From: Fasciola hepatica
Taxonomy: Eukaryota; Platyhelminthes; Trematoda; Plagiorchiida; Fasciolidae
Direction: 5' to 3'
Assembly (NCBI GenBank): GCA_948099385.1
Contig: CANUEZ040000020.1
Span: forward strand, 4,620,501 to 4,684,500
DNA length: 64,000 bases
Shown here: piece by piece, positions 1 through 12,039 of the stretch
Layout of the letters: every line of letters starts with the position of its first letter
Position numbering within the stretch: position 1 is the stretch's first letter
The notes under the pieces: model-generated
Database searches by the model: none
Seen by the model: the letters and a program-made list of their open reading frames with translations, nothing else
Told to the model about the DNA's origin: nothing
Translations under genes and position numbers: made by a program

Positions 1-640
1 GCCCCTTACAAGCTGATATATTCTTTGCCAAACTTCAAAACAGCCAGCTTCCAAACATTATGAAAGACAAGTCTCTATATTATTCATGATTCCATACTAT
101 TTTCATTTGTATGAAGATGAATAAAGCAGCACTGGACACATTGAAAAAAGTATTCAATAAGTCTCATGGTACCAACAGTTTCACGTTCGAGGTGAAAATG
201 GGAAATGGTTCCGTTTTATGAACTTGCTTTTAACAAAATATAGTGAAGGAGCATCCAGTCGTAGTATTTATCAACAACCAAAGTGGACGCCGAAATACAC
301 CAAATTTGCCAGAGGTTCCAACTAGTACGTGAATAGAATCCTGCTCGATTAGTGGCCGCAAGCACCAGTAAAATATGTTAGGAAAACTGGGCGATTCAGG
401 AAAAAGAATCTGCTAGAAATGTGCCCATGAATAACGGATATCGCGAACGGCCCATTCAGAAGGATACGATTGAGAAACCTAATAAGCCTGCAAACACAAC
501 AACGACAACAACAAATGGGCGAAAAGCGTTGTACGTACAACCAAATTTCGAAAAGGACTCCAAATGTGAGATTTTGAATAGACTCGTAGAAGTGACGAAG
601 CATGATGCAACTCCACACGTGACTAGGTGACGAAACTGAA
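1..640 (+). mobile_element. Penelope-like element fragment (reverse transcriptase and linker), truncated by window edge
   Basis: Broken reading frames on the plus strand translate to pieces of a Penelope-like reverse transcriptase. These are PLQADIFFAKLQNSQLP near position 3, a degraded YVDD region (YYS-stop-FHTIFI) near 90, SFTFEVKMGNGSV near 180, and the linker NNGYRERPIQKDTIEK with KALYVQPNFEKDS at 421-570. The last two correspond piece by piece to the PLE at 7.5-8.0 kb in this window (TSEVEKGNAFHLL, NGYPECSIQKNIAE, KELYISNPVSKEM). There are several in-frame stops. The element enters from the left. Confidence 0.72.
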
Positions 641-900
641 AGTCGCCAATTCTGATTGCGATAACGGATTCGAGGTTTGGAAAATACCCATTATATCATA
701 TAAAAGTCCAATACGGCAAAATTGTTTTCTTCCTCAGAAATTCATTATCAAGACATTCATAGATTACATACAAGACATTTGACAAAATATCATGCAAATG
801 GACATGGAAGGCACAGTAACCATGGACTGAATTTTGTCAGTCAAACTATACTTGCCTTGTGATTGGCTTACTTAGCTGACGCTCTAAAGGTGATTGGACG
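641..900. other. Non-coding spacer between converging PLE fragments
   Basis: About 260 bp of AT-rich sequence without a recognisable feature, lying between two PLE pieces in opposite orientation. Confidence 0.5.
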
Positions 901-1500
901 TTGGATTCATGCGACCTTGGTCAATCTTGAGCCATGGAAATTGGAGTGCGCGAACTGATCGCTTTTGACGCAAATATCAAATGTCAAATTCCTTATTTCA
1001 ATTGTCTCTGCTAATGCTAGAGTGTGGAATTGAACACCTTTGCATTTGTTTGTGTAGGGGACACGACAAATAATTTCGAAAGCAGCATCCGGATTCACCT
1101 GATGTCCAACGTCAAACGGATGAGCCAATATTGGGCTATTTATCTATCAAGTCTGCCGTCGAATTATCCAGTCTTGATGATACTCCTTAAACCGTAACTG
1201 ACAACTGTGGTGTCGTTCGGTCAAATTAACGTGCGTCATAAACCCATCTGAAAGAGAATACAACCGCCGATGAGGTCAGAATCGTCAGTCAATCCTTATT
1301 CGGACTCGGATCAGAGGTGGATTTTGAAATACCCAACGTAGTGTGGTGTCTATTTACATTGTCTTTTGTCCAATTTCCACTGTGATGGCTTGAGAATGAA
1401 TTTTTGGAAAACAAATGTTACGCCCAATGTGACTTTCAATTGATTTGAACCAAATTTACCATCACTACTTTGCTCTGCGTCGTTTTTCTTCAGACAGCAA
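900..1500 (-). mobile_element. Penelope-like element fragment: GIY-YIG endonuclease region
   Basis: The minus strand encodes a degenerate GIY-YIG region: AVVYSLSDGFM and LTERHHSCQLRFKEYHQDWI, then ILAHPFDVGHQVNPDAAF, IICRVPYTNKCKGVQFHT and LALAETIEIRNLTFDIC. The order and residues match the C-terminal endonuclease of Penelope-like elements (TERHL-like arginine helix, HxxxTGHxV-like segment, AEAxxIRxxxPxLC-like end). The GIY and YIG tyrosine motifs themselves are largely lost. It faces the fragment at 1-640, so the two are not one collinear copy. Confidence 0.65.
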
Positions 1501-1819
1501 CCCAGCAGTTTGCCCATTTCCTGACCACGTGCTGTTAACAAACTATCTATCTCGCTCTGGCTCTCTCCTACCTATCCTGTATTGTGATTGCTTTAATATT
1601 TGTATGGTCTTGTTCTCATGAGTGATATCATACAATTTTGAGATTGCCAATAACTCAAAGACAGATTGTGTCACCGCGTGGTGTTCATTGTCCGGGTTGT
1701 TTCGGCCAAGCCCAAAATGTTTTCAGAAATATCTTGAGGATAGTGACTATATTCATCCCGGCATATTACTCCGAGTTGCTCTTCTTTTGCATGAAAAGGC
1801 TGATTCTGGTGTTTCAATC

Positions 1820-2705
1820 CTGTCTTTCCATAAAGCTTCACTTCGATAGCATTTTGGCTTTCTGTGACCCTCTGTTGCGTCTTTTGTGCTTTAGCTAAAA
1901 CAGATTTCAGTCTTCGGATTCCACCAAATTACTTATTCATGTGTAGTATGGAACATACACGAGAGCCAGATCTGTTCTACATTCTATTTGGTTTCTATTC
2001 GGATACACGTAAATGATTGCCCATGCTCAACCAGTGTGATTTAGGAACTAGTGAAAGTCTATTTTGGTTGATTGCACATATTATACTTTACCAAATATGT
2101 AAACGATAGTGCTGTTGTCCTTCCGACAGTGGATGCTCTCCAATCCAGCGGTAATCTGAAATTTGACTACTGCAAGTGGTCTCAGTAGCAAAAGGTGAAA
2201 CTCGACCAGCTTGAAGTGGAACGGAAATTATTGGACGGACTTCAATGGAAAGTTGAGAATAACGTTTATTTTATCCCCATTGTTATATCAATGGCACTTC
2301 GTCTCCTACCATGGCTCTTCGATTTTTGTCTCTTCATCTTTTGTGAATCGAATGATGCAATCAGCTGGCAACGGCTCCTTATTAAATTGGATTTTTGAGA
2401 CTACAGCTCACATGAGAAGCATGAGCCTAGCATGAGTTGTGTTGATTTTTCAACCCTGCCCTTTCGTCAAGCTTCATTTTGTTCGCCCATCGATTTTTTA
2501 TGTGACAACCTTTGAATGCTTTATAAAAAACAGATTTCTATCGTTTATTTTTTATGGGTGGCTTGGAACATACATGAAAGCTAGATATTTTCTTCATTCT
2601 ATTTGATTTATATTCAGACTGGTGTAACTGACTTTTCCTAATTTACCTTTGTGGTCGAAGAACCAATGAAAGCTTCTTCATCCCAAAAACGATACTTTAC
2701 TAGGT
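1820..2705 (+). repeat. Diverged direct duplication of about 260 bp
   Basis: The segment at about 1820-2100 recurs in the same orientation at about 2455-2705. Shared landmarks in order are AAAACAGATTTC, GGAACATACA, TTCTACATTCTATTTG or TTCTTCATTCTATTTG, and a final TACTTTACYA. Divergence is high, so the duplication is old. No coding potential is seen in either copy. Confidence 0.5.
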
Positions 2706-4260
2706 CACGCAATTCTTTCGGTCTACCACTTGGTTTCAAGTAATACGTGTCTTTTCTATCCCGCAGATAGCCGAGGGATTGGTTGCAGATAGTATAAATT
2801 ATGCCACTGGACACGTCCCCAGGTCACTGACGGGAGGAATACCTCTTCGGCGGTTGACCATAAGTGAGATAGACTCACCAAATAAACAGTTGTGGATGAT
2901 CAGCCGTCAGCTTTTCTGAACCAAGAGAGCTTCCTTTGCAAGACTTGTCCGGCAGGTTAAGGGCTAGAGGTGCCTCAACATCATCATACAAAAAGCCTAC
3001 ATTGGACCGGGTGATAGCTCAGTGCCATAGCCCACAATGCAAACACCCATGGAAGATATCATTAATAAACTGGATGGCAGTCCTCTTACGCAGGATTTGA
3101 CTTTCCCATCTCTACTCCCATTCCACGTTGTTTTCTTTTATCACCCTCCACGGGAACTTGGTTTGACCGTACCAGCTGTAGTCTTACTGGGTGAAATCCT
3201 TGATTTGTTCTCTGTCTTCCTTGTCCGACTCGCTTCTCAGCCTCACCGAATCCTCCACCACCTGCTGATATCCCCAGTCGTCTTCGAAGTCCATTCAGGC
3301 TAGCCACTTTCAAATCGCATACCCAGATGCGCATAGGACAACAGGAGCGTTAAGCTCGTACTCTTGAGTCCTCTGTGGTCTGTTTGTGTTGTATACGAGA
3401 GACACGCATGAGAAACTTCAGTTTCAGCATCCGATTGAGCCCTCCCCTCTTCTGTGAATCTTCACTTGCGACTTTCTGGGGAGGCTGAGGCTATGGCTTC
3501 TGGTCTCGAGGGTGTTGGAGTTTCTCTCAGTGAAAGGATTGAATCAGCTCTACTAGACTGGATCCTAGTTTAAAGTCACTTGTGCGCAATTACACTTAGG
3601 GCTTCCCGCCAAAACAGCATTCAACATCCCGATAGACGAAATTTATTTGTCTTCTCGGCCTTTAAACCCACAGATTGCAACCCATTTGCAATAAAAGAAA
3701 ACCTAAAAACTGCACGACTTATTAGGTTGAACGAACCTGGCTGATATTGCAAATTTGGCAGGAGATATGAATTATAGATTTGTTCGGCTATCATCGAAAG
3801 AGGCGCTTTCAAGTGACCCTTTGGTTCTAGATTCCTGTCGTCTAGAAAACGGGGAATGATTTTTGGCTCTATGTTGTAACCATGGACCGTTCCGTACTAG
3901 TGAGAACTACAAACGTTGCAACCGCCAGTACTCCTCGTAACATCCACCCTTTTCAAGTTAGCAACGGACTCAGATCAAGCGCATCGGAAAGACCACAAAT
4001 GACGGGGCTGCACGCAATACTGTCGTTCGTACTGCAGTGCACTCCTTGACTCGAATTACTTCCGTGGTTCTTACTGTGCCGCTCGTATGCCTCGATCGAA
4101 ACTCCAAACACAAGCTAAAATGATGGTTAGATTGAGATAAGCTTTCTAATCCATCTTGTTTACCCGTCCTCGGAAATGCTCTGACTGAGAAACTAAATCT
4201 AGCCCCATCTGATAATATTAACTAGCACTGGTCGTTTATCAAGAATGCTTTATATTTTGC
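2706..4260. other. Unassigned intergenic sequence
   Basis: No gene is recognised. Short ORFs on both strands around 3037-3334 have no family features. The sequence may include the lost 5' part of the RTE-like element that follows, but no endonuclease motif was found. Confidence 0.4.
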
Positions 4261-4261
4261 T

Positions 4262-4370
4262 GGCCTAGTGGTTTGTGGCCTGTTCCACCGTTCAGTTATT
4301 CCCTGGATTTCTGATGAATCTCTGAGTCTGCCCGACTCATGTCATTTGATCCCGGCTGAAAGCAGGCATA
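4262..4370 (+). repeat. Possible tRNA-derived SINE head
   Basis: TGGCCTAGTGGTTTGTGGCC at 4261-4280 resembles a polymerase III A box, and TTTGATCCCGGC near 4346 resembles a B box. The spacing is longer than in a tRNA, so this is a weak call. Confidence 0.25.
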
Positions 4371-4589
4371 AGGAAACACACCTGTTAACTGGGCGTGCAC
4401 CTAAAGCGGGTCTTAGTAAGGACCGTGAAATCCAGTGGTCGCAATGCGCATCAGATACGAAACCTGCAGCCGCCATGGGAAATTCCTGCAGCTGTTCTAT
4501 CTCTTTCGGGTCACTGGTAGGGAGCCATCGCGTGTGAACAAAACGATGTGAAGCTGACTGCTCCCCTGTTCACGGTCTCAGCTGCGACT

Positions 4590-5850
4590 CATATGCTAGG
4601 CGGAGCATTTGCCGATGCATTTTAGCTTGCCCTTTGAGTCGGTCTGTCCTATAGCTATTCCGGCACAAGTCCAGGGGTATTTTTCAGCAGATCCATCTAC
4701 TGAGGCGGGGAGTCTCAGGGAAGTCCAATTTTTAGGAAGTCGCAAACAGGTGGACTCCAAAAGTCTTCCACCAGCCCATTTTGAAGATGGTGTAACGGAG
4801 CTTGTCAGAGAACATGTTTTGTTCTAAAATGTTTGGAACTCTGAGCAGGTTCCCTTCTTGTGGGCGAATTGATTTCTGTCCCGCTCTTTATCGAGAGCTC
4901 TCTTTCAGTAACTGCGCTAGCCGTAGCATGGTATGCTGCTAGCATCTATCATACTTCACACGTTGTGCCAGAAGTACGACGATCGCACTCGCGGAGATCA
5001 GGCTAGGTTTTGCCTCGGTCGTGAATGGATCGGCTAAATCTTCACCCTCCGACGGTTTCTTGAGCATAGGCATACTTTCCAAAGACCAAAGATGGTCGTG
5101 TTCATAGACTTTCGTGCGGCTTTCGGCGGCGTTGGTAGGATTACACTATGGAACTGTTTGTTGAAAAATGAAGTATTAGAGTAGCGAACATGTGTCCTCT
5201 AAGAGTAGTATCGTCAAACATGAGGTTGGTCCAGGGCCTACAGCCAGCTTTTTCTCCCTTTTGCTGTCTCCAGTGGAGTATGACAAAGGTGGTCTCGTAT
5301 AACTATATCTCTTCAATTTTGGCAATAATGATGTTCTGCGGATTAATTTGTCCGGTCTATTAAAAGATAGAGTTGAACTCCTCCCAAGGGACACCGTTTT
5401 CGAATCGCAATACGCCGGTGATATCGCTTTACTTAATGACAGTACAGAAGAAATGCAACACAGTTTCAAGCTGTTGACGACTGAAGTTTCCAGACATAAT
5501 GTGCACTCTGTGTCTTCAAAAGACGAAGTTTGTGTTGAAATCACCTTCTGTGGTGATCTGTTAGAGTTGGTCGATAACTCGATACGCCTATGGTGGCTAG
5601 GACATATTTTGTTTACGTCCACATATGATCTACCTCCTCGTGCTCTACTGCAATGCGCCGGAAGAAGCTAGAAGAAGCTACGCGGAGGGGATATATAAAG
5701 AAACAAGTATCAGCATTGGCTTCGACTAATTCTTCCGGCCTTGTTGATGCCCTAGTAAAGAGGATTCTCGTAGCTTGAGGATTCTGAAGGACTCAACTCA
5801 GAGTAGAAATTAGTGGGGCGAACGTTGTATGATCTGAACTCTGGTGTTAT
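4590..5850 (+). pseudogene. Decayed RTE-type LINE reverse transcriptase
   Basis: Frame-shifted plus-strand translation keeps the motif order of an RTE-clade polyprotein. A linker ends SLPPAHFEDGVTELV. Then come VWNSEQVPSCGR (about 4831-4866), FTLRRFLEHRHTFQRPK with VVFIDFRAAF (5092-5124, the first catalytic aspartate motif), VELLPRDTVFESQYAGDIALL with YAGD in place of YADD (5411-5422), and the C-terminal RLWWLGHILF plus LPPRALLQCAG (about 5585-5665). The palm between 5160 and 5350 is partly deleted. A 10-bp unit (GAAGAAGCTA) is duplicated at 5661-5680. Multiple stops make it inactive. Confidence 0.78.
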
Positions 5851-6657
5851 GCTGATACACCTAAATATGTGGAGCACTGGACTCATAGGCTTTGATTTCA
5901 GTAACTAGTAGACTCCGATTATGAATGACAATAAAACTACTGTCCATCCTGAAACTATTCGGCTGAGTCTCTGTTCACCACATGACCGAGAACAGAAAAA
6001 TCCTCACCGTAGTCATTAAGTTATTAGGTTCTGAGAAGACCAATTTGAGAAATGTTGCTTTCATGGCTTTGGTAAAGGTTTTCAAAACCAGCCATCAACG
6101 AGAAGAGTCAGACAGATTGCTATCCAAAGCATCCGATAAATAGTCAGTATAGAATAAATCTATTAAATTTGTTAATGCTAGTAAAATGCACATTCAGTCT
6201 GGTGCACCATGGCACTTCCCTTCTCTGTTTCATTGTGAATGGGGAGAGGGAAGGAAATGATATCATTGCTTGCACTCGACTTGGCGCATGACCTTCCTCT
6301 GTGTCCTACAAACTGATATTGGCAGAATGGACATATAGAACCAGCATAACTATTCTATCAGACATTCCTATCCAAACAGCCTGTTCACAATCAAAGGCCT
6401 TGGTTAGGAATGTGCAACCGGTGTGTGTGCGAGAGTGTGTGTTTGTGTGTGTGGGTGTGGGTGTGTGTGAAGTTAGAGCAACTGATGTCCTTGTCATGTT
6501 TGTGTGTCTAATGAGCAGAATACATCACTAGATCTGAGTAGGCTGGTTAATGCTGAAATTACCAATATTACTAGGATTGATCTTATGATACCTCTACTTG
6601 AAATCAGCTACTAATATGTTTTATCATTTAAGATCCATACAAAGTTATTGGTTTTAT
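5851..6657. repeat. Intergenic sequence with a GT-rich microsatellite
   Basis: Positions 6418-6472 are an interrupted GT repeat; the two opposite-strand ORFs across it (Val-Cys-Val or Thr-His-Thr rich) are artefacts. The rest shows nothing recognisable. Confidence 0.6.
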
Positions 6658-7494
6658 TCATTTGAAGTAGTATGGCCAACGCAAAGTTGTAATCACACCT
6701 TGTCTTTCCAGTTTCACTGAACAATTCCATTTCATTAAATACAGGAAACACGAATAGCGAACAAGCTCGTTTTCGATAACATCATCCTCGTGGCTAATAT
6801 AGTTACTTTTATAGCTTAGAAGTGAATAAATTATGAACAGTGTCTGTGTGCTAAAGTACGATTGGATAGTCGTCAAAATTGGTGCTGCGTAGTTAGGTAG
6901 GATAGGAGTGGAAACGTTGTTGTTCTGTGGTTGGGGAAAAGACCAGTGAAATAATGAACATGGCTTTCGGGGACTATCCATTTCCGGTTTCAACCAAAGG
7001 GTCAGCGTTTGGGTCACTCTGAGCTCCAGGTCCGGTCTCGGATCACTGCCAGGATAGTGTGAGTTATTTAACGAGACTTCTAGAGAACAAAGCGATGGAT
7101 TGAATAACCTGATCACCACAGCCTCTGTCTTTGCTAGAAATTGCTTTCGAGTGGCTTTTGCCGCTTTCGTTGGGACTCTGTAGACTATTTTGAACACGTC
7201 ATCTTGTACCCAATGTCTAGTGTCCACAAGGTGCGCCACAATTACACTGGTGATGGATTTTCTGTATCCCGTAGACAGACAAGATGTTTTGTGCTCTTTA
7301 ATCCTTTGTGATAATTGCCGTGCCGTTCTACCTATATAGTTTGCCGAACATGGGCAAATAAACGAATAGGTCATCATGGATGAGATGAGGACAGGTGACT
7401 TGTTTTTAAATTCTTTGAGATCGCCGATCGGCTGGTGAAGCGGGCACGCAAAGTGGCGGGGGGAAAGGTGCGAGCGACTGCCCTTTCCAAGCAT
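6658..7494 (-). CDS. GIY-YIG endonuclease domain ORF of Penelope-like element
   Basis: An uninterrupted 278-codon ORF from ATG. The catalytic domain has YSF (43-45), YIGRT (53-57), then TARQLSQRIKEH with the conserved arginine helix, and LAKTEAVVIRLFNPSLC carrying the family glutamate. The first about 135 residues after the linker are typical; the C-terminal 140 residues (from about NSHYPGSDPRPDLE) have no known domain. It probably belongs to a longer polyprotein whose upstream frame is broken, so independent expression is doubtful. It is the only intact endonuclease frame of the three PLE pieces in the window. Confidence 0.75.
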   Translation of the reverse strand: MLGKGSRSHLSPRHFACPLHQPIGDLKEFKNKSPVLISSMMTYSFICPCSANYIGRTARQLSQRIKEHKTSCLSTGYRKSITSVIVAHLVDTRHWVQDDVFKIVYRVPTKAAKATRKQFLAKTEAVVIRLFNPSLCSLEVSLNNSHYPGSDPRPDLELRVTQTLTLWLKPEMDSPRKPCSLFHWSFPQPQNNNVSTPILPNYAAPILTTIQSYFSTQTLFIIYSLLSYKSNYISHEDDVIENELVRYSCFLYLMKWNCSVKLERQGVITTLRWPYYFK

Positions 7495-7780
7495 CTTACT
7501 AGTGGCTCACTTTAGTCATCTCTTTTGAAACGGGGTTGGATATATATAACTCTTTCTTCCTAAAGGTCCTTAATACCTGTCTCGTAGTTCTTTCTGCTAT
7601 GTTCTTCTGAATGGAGCATTCGGGGTATCCGTTATGCAATAGCGTTTGATTAAAAACGTCTACTTCTTCACTCATCGTCTCATCTGAGCAAATCGTTTGC
7701 ACTCGGGCTGTGTGTGAGAGAATAAGGTTACTTTTACGCCCAATAGGTACAAAGCTGGCGAAATTGGTGTACTGGAATGT

Positions 7781-8041
7781 CTACGTTGGTTTGTGATATA
7801 CCCGACGAAGCAGTTTGCCATCACCACCTCTTGAACGGAGTACTTTCAGAAGGTGGAAAGCGTTCCCTTTCTCTACTTCCGACGTAAATTCAACCGCACT
7901 ATGTGCCTGATAGAACTGCCCCACCAATGACTCCAACCGTGTATGACTGTCAGTTTGGACAAAAATATCATCTACGTATAGACAGCAGATGGGTAGACTT
8001 TCCAGTTTCTTTCCAATAATTTTTCCCCCAAATATGAGCAA
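7781..8041 (-). pseudogene. Penelope-like reverse transcriptase, palm fragment
   Basis: An 86-codon open segment ending in VYHKPT, after which the frame runs into stops. It contains the YVDD catalytic motif (residues 22-25) and the downstream motif LLKVLRSR. The segment covers only the last motifs of the domain. Confidence 0.8.
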
Positions 8042-8100
8042 TTGAAATGTTATTCTCCAACTGATTGATAGGAGAACGGTTAAGTCGGGACATTACATCA

Positions 8101-11100
8101 GTCCTCACATTTTGGTCGTTGCACCAAAGTTAAAAAGCAATTGGAAATCTGTGAAATCGGAAAGACATGCAAAGTCAAAGCTAGTAGATGTCAAATGGTG
8201 GTTCAGTTTCCATTCGGTAGTTTACTGGTCAGTTTTCTTCAAGGATATCCAGTGTTCTCGGAATGATCGTGTTATCTAAAGTTTGATACAACCAAATCTT
8301 CAAATGGAGATGTTAATCTCAGAAGCACCATCAGTACACACCAACTTGATTTGCGGTTTGGTGAAGACAGGCTGCTATTTTCAATGATCAGGTGCTTGTT
8401 TTGGTGTTTTTAAAGAATTTAGCTGATTGAATGATACCACATTAACTTCCGTCAGATTATTGCACTGATTTTGCATAATGCTATGTAAAGGTGGGAGATT
8501 TTATGCTTTTGTAGTGAACTACTGTTAAATAAAATCACCCTGGTAATTTTGTTTTTATCAAAAAGCGCTGTTTATCCCAATGCTCAGAGTGATATCAGTG
8601 AGGACTCCACGATGCCTACCAGAAAAGAGCATGAATTAGATACATTGATGAAGTCAGTCATACAATCTCCTTTATCATGACTGTGCACAGTTCAAGATAT
8701 ATTGGTTGTAAAATGTAGATTTTGTAGGAAAATCAAGCAATACATCATGATAGTGCACAAAAACCTCTTCTGACTCGAAAGGCTCCCTAACTTCCCATTG
8801 TACTCCAAAGAGACTCCCCATCAACAATAATTTGAGCAAGCCTACACTTACAGTAATTGACGGAATGGTCTTTGTATTGGTCATTATGGATAAAAGGCAG
8901 CTCTATGTTCATAATGCACCATCACGGGTATTTTACGGTGCTCTTTGGTACACAACGGTTAAAAATGACCTGCAACCTCCAGAATCTCGATTCGTGTGTC
9001 TTTCTGAATAAAGCTGCACTTTATTGTAAACATCTGCGGGTGGTTTTTGAGGCGAGTTCATTTCAAAAAGTCTCTACGGAAGCTAATGGAAAGTGTATGA
9101 GTTTTATTTCATTGGTAATACTGATGTAGTGTTATCCCTATTTAAGGCTTATCTGGTACATCATGCATTATCTTCTTTTTTGTTTGTCGTTGATCAGTTG
9201 TCAACATAATTCACATTGACCTTTTTTTCTATTTGATTGGTTCTGACACATTTGGCTGGAATTTTATTAGTCTAGTACTAGTTTTGTTTACTTACACACA
9301 ATGCAACGAAATCCCTGTGTTGTCATACGGTATTATAAAGCACCGAATACTCACCTCAAACGATCAGTACGTGTGTTGCTAGTACACCTCGAAACTTGAA
9401 ACATGGAATTCCATTCATCACCTGCAATCATTTATCTTCTGGTCAACTTTTGTAGGTCACCTTCAAGACAATGTACACGTCTCTGCTGCCATGCCATGTC
9501 AGAATTTCGACATTTAAGGCTTCACCACCTTCAGCTCACTGTAAACCGTCTCATCATTACAATCGTGTTCGGTATTTGACATCATTTTCTATTACAGTGT
9601 GTCTACCAGACAGGTGGTTGTTTGGCAGTGAAGTTTTTGCAAGCGCACAAACAATAGCTGTAACTTCTGTGTTGTATCGGTTGGGGGTCGGAATTTGTGC
9701 TTGATGAGACCGGACAAGTCACAAATGAATTTACATCCCACACCTGCAATTGATAGCCCTTCACTTTCCCATGCGTATGCCTATAATCACAGAACACCCC
9801 AGAAGGAAACAGATGACTCTTTCAGCAGAATGGCGTCTAACCCTTGCATATCTTATAACTATTATGGTTGTTATAAGTCTGTACGTTAGCTTTCCAGTGG
9901 AGTTCTTCCATTTTATCAAAAACCGACTTTTGCGATCCATCTAAAGTCTAAGATTCTTTTTATGTCACTCACCTAGTCGGTTTGGCCAGTTCTATTCCTT
10001 CAGAATTTATTTTGAGGAATTACTTGTTTTATTCATTAAAAAGATAAATGTATTTTGGTACAGGTACTTTCAGACACGTCATGTTCCTTCTCATATTTCC
10101 CAGGCTTGGTTTAAGCCGTCAGGTAATGGGTATTTACCTACGAAAATTAGTTAGCCTTTTTAAAATCTGGTTCATGATTTCACTTCCTCTTACTCCAGCC
10201 TCTGTCACCGTTAAGATAGAAAGAGTCAGCCCGTCAGTCGCGTTCTTTCTTTCATTTATCCAAAAGCAGAATGGTCATTCACAAAGTATGCGGATGGTTA
10301 CACGAGGGGATTTCTTCGTGGACATATTGCTCCATACTTTTGTTCGAAACTGTAGTATTCAGCAAAAGTATCTGCTGTTTAATTTGCGGGTAATAAACAG
10401 AATTTTTATCCAGATACAAGTGCCAAAATGAAGATTCTAATCAAATTACTGAATCCTGAGCTTTAAAGAATACCTGTATGACAGTACTGGGAATTACTAG
10501 GTTTGAATGATACCTTTAAATACCTCATTCAGTGGTTGAAAAGGAAACAAATTCGGCATTTTCTGATTCCTCTCACCCCATGGTCACCTCTTGGTTCATT
10601 CAGCTTGTCGATCATGTACCCATTAAAATCATTTCTTTAACGGTCACCTTGGATAACCTATTGATAAGTGAGTCGAATTCTCATTCCTACACACTCAGTG
10701 CAGGTCACTGTTAACTTTTGACGGGCCTCTTGGCCAGGTAAAACTTGTGTGCATTCCTGTTGTTTGTTTTTAACGGCTTCGGTACCACATGATGAATCAT
10801 CTCATGGTTCTTCATTCCAGTTATAATATTCTGCAAAATTCCCGGTATTTCATTATCAAACCTTGAATTTCATCTTCACGGAAGCGTAATGGGCTGATGT
10901 TTGTAACGCATATCTGAAACTGCGGTATTCAAATGTTTGAAAATTTTCACCTAAAATCAAGAGAACTCTCCTTTATCGTTTCAGCATCACAAAACAATCC
11001 ACTAGTAAAGGAAACATATCTGAACAAAACAAACTTACCTGTTTGATAAACCACCTTCATCTATCGGAATGCAGCATAACTCTACCAAGGTGAAACTTAC

Positions 11101-12030
11101 AATCGGGAAAAACTGACCTTGGTAGTAAATTTGTAAATGTCACTTCAAGATTCAACTTAAATTTGTAATAGTTCTGCGTGATAAATCTCGTCTCTTTTGA
11201 CTCCCTATTCTGTGTGGAATAGAATTCCTGGTTCCGATATTCATCAGTGCACCTTATAGTCGTTTAAATACAATATTTTGCTTTTTTCTGTAATTTTAGT
11301 ACAGCTGCATTATACTTCACAAACTGCTATATACCTTAAGAGTAGTTCGAACCTTAAGGTTCAGTTTTGTGGGGAGTATTCCAATTCGAAATGCTCGTTA
11401 AACCTCTGGTAGATTTGAGTCTTCTCCTAAGTGGAGATACAACTGGGTAATGGGTTGGTATCCATTTTTCTTTTCAAAGTTTCTCAAACGTAAGTTTATT
11501 CAAGCCAAGGTCTTATGAAGCGATTAGTATTTACAAATATTTTAGTTGTTTGTTTACCTTTACGAGTATTAGAATAATTCCGGAGTGGTTTCTTTTGCAT
11601 GTTCTAGATGCTTTATCACGACGACACTTCCCCATCATAGAAATTGTATTTCGCACCAAACTCAGTTCGACATGTCCAAAAATGTAGTTACAATCTTCAC
11701 AAAGCCTTCAAGTGTAACAGATCAGAAGGTTTCCCAAACATTCTGAGAAAAATGACTCGAGCAATCAGTGAACAATTATGTTTTCGGTGGCTTCTCCTTT
11801 CAACTGAAACAGCTATATCCAAGGTGAAATGGAATTTTCAGTTACGTCTTTTAGTAGCGAACCTAAATTGAGGCAACGACTGAACGCAGTTTAGCAGTGA
11901 CAGGCGTTTCACAAGGACGAGATAATCAAAATTTACGCAATGCAAACTGATCATCCATATCCTCTAACAACTAGAAGCATTATCAGTGGTTGAGTGCACA
12001 TTCCCTGGTACAGTTCACTGTGTTTGTGAC
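8101..12030. other. Unassigned sequence, mostly intergenic
   Basis: About 3.9 kb with only scattered short ORFs. Open stretches with protein-like composition exist at about 8850-9010 (VIDGMVFVLVIMDKRQ on the plus strand, preceded by a CAG) and 9775-9931. A 127-codon ORF at 10048-10431 has no recognisable domain. None is supported well enough to call a gene. Confidence 0.4.
9783..9944 (+). other. Possible terminal exon with a membrane helix
   Basis: After an acceptor-like AATCACAG, one frame is open for about 50 codons. It contains a hydrophobic segment (LAYLITIMVVISLYVSF) followed by basic residues and a stop. There is no partner exon or family match, so it may be chance. Confidence 0.2.
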
Positions 12031-12039
12031 TAAAAAATC

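Larger units (their letters stand above)
6658..8100 (-). mobile_element. Penelope-like retroelement, 3' half (reverse transcriptase end, linker, GIY-YIG endonuclease)
   Basis: Read on the minus strand, the order is reverse transcriptase (8041-7781, with CLYVDDIF, YVDD at 7978-7967, then EVEKGNAFHLLKVLRSRGG and VYHKPT), a connecting segment with stops, the linker ORF (7702-7499, NGYPECSIQKNIAE) and the GIY-YIG endonuclease (7494-6658). This is the domain order of Penelope-like elements. The N-terminal part of the reverse transcriptase upstream of 8041 is not recognisable, so the copy is 5'-truncated or decayed. No terminal repeats were found. Confidence 0.85.

Noticed and set aside
2900..3600. 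5' part or endonuclease of the RTE element
   Set aside because: No endonuclease motif (GDFN, SDH or similar) could be found in any frame; only the proximity suggested it.
5176..5622. 148-codon minus-strand ORF
   Set aside because: Antisense shadow of the decayed RTE reverse transcriptase, which reads on the plus strand.
6301..6531. Opposite-strand ORFs rich in Val-Cys or Thr-His
   Set aside because: Translation of a GT/CA microsatellite.
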